The notes under the pieces were generated by a model. It was not told the DNA's origin and did no database searches. It was given only the letters and a program-made list of their open reading frames with translations. Positions 7,269-8,512 of a stretch of DNA of 8,512 nucleotides are shown here, one piece after another; position 1 is the first letter of the stretch; each line of letters begins with the position of its first letter. The position numbers and the translations under genes are program-made. Location: positions 1 through 8,512 of the forward strand of contig CAUJFT010000190.1 in the NCBI GenBank assembly GCA_963169475.1, given 5' to 3'. This stretch comes from Bacteroidota bacterium. GTDB taxonomy: Bacteria; Bacteroidota; Bacteroidia; J057.

Positions 7269-7382
7269 AAGGATTTATATTTGTTTTTGATTAATAGAAT
7301 AGATGAAATGGGTTTGTGGACATTATTGAGCGTCAAGTGATTGGATAATATCATAAGGGAAGAAACTATACTAAAAACGGGA

Positions 7383-7398
7383 CAAAAATACGTATTTT
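7383..7398 (-). promoter_or_regulatory. Possible -7 element overlapped by a palindrome
   Basis: CAAAAATA at 7383-7390 is, on the - strand, TATTTTTG, an exact match to the Bacteroidota -7 consensus TAnnTTTG. It would give the peptidase gene a leader of a little over 100 bases. The perfect palindrome AAAATACGTATTTT (7385-7398) overlaps it, as an operator might. I find no TTG at the usual -33 distance (the nearest CAA on the + strand, 7419-7421, is 28 bases away), so this is tentative. Confidence 0.3.
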
Positions 7399-7597
7399 AT
7401 TATTTAGAAAAAAGTGAGCAATTTTGTAGTATCTAAGGCTGCAAAAATATGATCACAATAAAGCGCGGTGAAGCTAAAATTTCGGCACTAAAATATGAAA
7501 TATATCATTATCCTGATTCAATTGTATAAAAAAGATTTTATGCAGTGTATATAAAAGCAGTGGATATCAGCTTGATTTGTATAGCAATTGGGTGAAG

Positions 7598-7612
7598 CAT
7601 ACGAGCAGTATG
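7598..7612. other. Short hairpin with tRNA-like surroundings
   Basis: CATAC (7598-7602) pairs with GTATG (7608-7612) around GAGCA. The preceding TAGCAATTGGGTGAAGCA resembles a tRNA D-arm, and the following TCGAATCCCAGAACCA resembles a T-loop with CCA end. Acceptor and T stems do not pair and the anticodon-like loop has five bases instead of seven, so it is not an intact tRNA. It could be a decayed tRNA fragment or chance. Confidence 0.2.
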
Positions 7613-7631
7613 TCGAATCCCAGAACCATTA

Positions 7632-7643
7632 GCCAATATTGGC
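7632..7643. promoter_or_regulatory. Perfect palindrome GCCAATATTGGC
   Basis: A 12-bp perfect inverted repeat without a loop lies about 115 bases upstream of the HD gene promoter and is followed by AAAATTTTT. Such a symmetric site could bind a dimeric regulator; with no loop it is a poor terminator. Its role is not known. Confidence 0.25.
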
Positions 7644-7758
7644 AAAATTTTTAACCAAACACTTGAATGATACGCTAACTATTCATGCAATAATTTTGAA
7701 ATTTTGACTTAAAAGGTAAGCACCAGTAGGACATCGTCAAAAATCTTGATATAAGTTA

Positions 7759-7788
7759 TTTGCATCTTATTCGAAATCACTAATTTTG
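7759..7788 (+). promoter_or_regulatory. Bacteroidota-type promoter for the HD gene
   Basis: TTTG at 7759-7762 and TAATTTTG at 7781-7788 match the -33 (TTTG/TTG) and -7 (TAnnTTTG) elements used by the primary sigma factor of Bacteroidota, with an 18-base spacer. The expected transcription start is a few bases after 7788, leaving a leader of about 20 bases before the ATG at 7813. Confidence 0.55.
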
Positions 7789-7812
7789 CCTCACAAATTT
7801 AATCAAAAAGTC

Positions 7813-8512
7813 ATGAACATTCTTCACGCCTCCAAAATCATTAATGACCCTGTACATGGGTTTATTGAAATAAATAACGGGCTGATACTCACCTTAATTA
7901 ATCATCCTATCTTTCAGCGATTGAGGAGAATCCGTCAGCTTTCCCTTAGTTCGCAGGTCTATCCGGGTGCGATGCATACCCGTTTCCATCATGCGTTAGG
8001 GGCATTGCATCTGATGACGGCGGCTTTAGATGTGCTAAGGCGTAAACAAATCTTTATTTCGGAGGAAGAATACGAAGCCGCTCAAATTGCAATCTTGCTA
8101 CATGATATTGGGCATGGGCCTTTTTCTCATGCACTCGAAAAAGAAATTATTAGAGGGTTTCACCATGAACACCTTAGCATAGCCTTGATGAACTCCTTGA
8201 ATAAGGAATTAAACGGGAAACTTACACTTGCCATTGAGATGTTTAAAGACACTTATCCCAGACACTTTTTCCATCAACTTATTTCAGGGCAGTTGGATAT
8301 GGATAGGATGGATTATCTAATGCGGGATAGCTTTTTTACGGGAGTACTAGAAGGCACTGTGGGAGCAGATAGGATTATCAAAACCCTCAATGTATGTAAC
8401 AATCAATTAGTCGTAGAATCTAAGGGAATTTATTCCGTAGAAAAATTTATCATGGCAAGGCGGCTGATGTATTGGCAGGTTTACCTACATAAAGCCGCAG
8501 TAGCAGCCGAAA
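7813..8512 (+). CDS. HD-domain phosphohydrolase (COG1078, dGTPase/SAMHD1-like), 3'-truncated
   Basis: The frame is open from the ATG at 7813 to the window end (233 codons), so the C-terminus is missing. The start of the product, with INDPVHGFIEI, HPIFQRLRRIRQL and VYPGAMHTRFHHALG, is typical of COG1078. HD-superfamily metal ligands can be assigned: His60 (TRFHHALG), His97-Asp98 (LLHDIGHGPFSH) and Asp164 (QLDMDRMDYL). Arg165 and Tyr168 fall where SAMHD1 has the substrate-contacting Lys312 and Tyr315. Relatives hydrolyse dNTPs or other phosphate esters in the cytoplasm; the substrate of this bacterial branch is, to my knowledge, not settled. GIYSVEKFIMARRLMYWQVY near the end is also characteristic of Bacteroidota members. 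The start is favoured by the promoter at 7759-7788 and the family N-terminus; there is no Shine-Dalgarno. In many Bacteroidota this gene precedes lipid A genes (lpxD), which would lie beyond the window. Confidence 0.92.
   Translation, partial: MNILHASKIINDPVHGFIEINNGLILTLINHPIFQRLRRIRQLSLSSQVYPGAMHTRFHHALGALHLMTAALDVLRRKQIFISEEEYEAAQIAILLHDIGHGPFSHALEKEIIRGFHHEHLSIALMNSLNKELNGKLTLAIEMFKDTYPRHFFHQLISGQLDMDRMDYLMRDSFFTGVLEGTVGADRIIKTLNVCNNQLVVESKGIYSVEKFIMARRLMYWQVYLHKAAVAAE

Larger units (their letters stand above)
7269..7812. other. Divergent intergenic region, peptidase / HD gene
   Basis: No gene is supported in these 544 bases. The region should hold the promoters of both flanking genes. 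Visible signals are a perfect 14-bp palindrome at 7385-7398 touching a - strand TAnnTTTG element, a second CAAAAATA at 7442-7449, a 5-bp hairpin at 7598-7612, the perfect palindrome GCCAATATTGGC at 7632-7643, and a well-formed + strand promoter at 7759-7788. Confidence 0.6.

Noticed and set aside
7276..7283. Plus-strand TATATTTG matching TAnnTTTG
   Set aside because: There is no -33 partner, and the next plus-strand gene starts over 500 bases away with a better promoter of its own.
7575..7627. Functional tRNA gene
   Set aside because: Acceptor and T stems do not pair and the anticodon-like loop has five bases.

Overview
The window reads as chromosomal DNA of a low-GC member of the Bacteroidota. 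The grounds are: genes whose close relatives I know from that phylum (a collagen-like surface protein with a 'PEAPE...DYG' C-terminal module, a di-haem peroxidase lipoprotein, an S9B peptidase of the HRxEFG type, a COG1078 HD phosphohydrolase); start codons with no Shine-Dalgarno match but A/T-rich leaders; and a good match to the Bacteroidota TTTG / TAnnTTTG promoter before the last gene. A cytophagal lineage is my guess from the coiled-coil/SPOR-like protein. I cannot name a genus.

Layout. 1-1781 (+): 3' part of a large collagen-like protein. It starts inside ten in-frame copies of a 36-bp repeat (GATGPAGPTGLT), followed by a stalk, a middle region and a conserved C-terminal module. 2125-3345 (+): di-haem cytochrome c peroxidase family lipoprotein, followed by a hairpin. 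3346-4241: an 896-bp gene-free spacer that becomes very AT-rich. 4242-4988 (+): secreted coiled-coil protein with a SPOR-like domain. 5023-5061: perfect 15-bp-stem terminator shared by convergent genes. 5136-7268 (-): exported dipeptidyl-peptidase-IV-like serine peptidase. 7269-7812: gene-free spacer with palindromes and a promoter. 7813-8512 (+): HD-domain phosphohydrolase, cut by the window edge.

The genes look singly transcribed: each is separated by long spacers, hairpins or a change of strand, and no operon is evident. Four of the five products are probably exported or envelope-located (surface fibre, periplasmic peroxidase, envelope SPOR-like protein, peptidase). The HD protein is cytoplasmic. 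I see no shared pathway.

I found no convincing new multi-gene system, no CRISPR array, no insertion sequence and no intact RNA gene. The items most worth a second look are the repeat tract and C-terminal module of the collagen-like protein, an unusual Gly/Met-rich insertion in the peroxidase, substrate-pocket changes in the peptidase, and palindromes or hairpins in the spacers.
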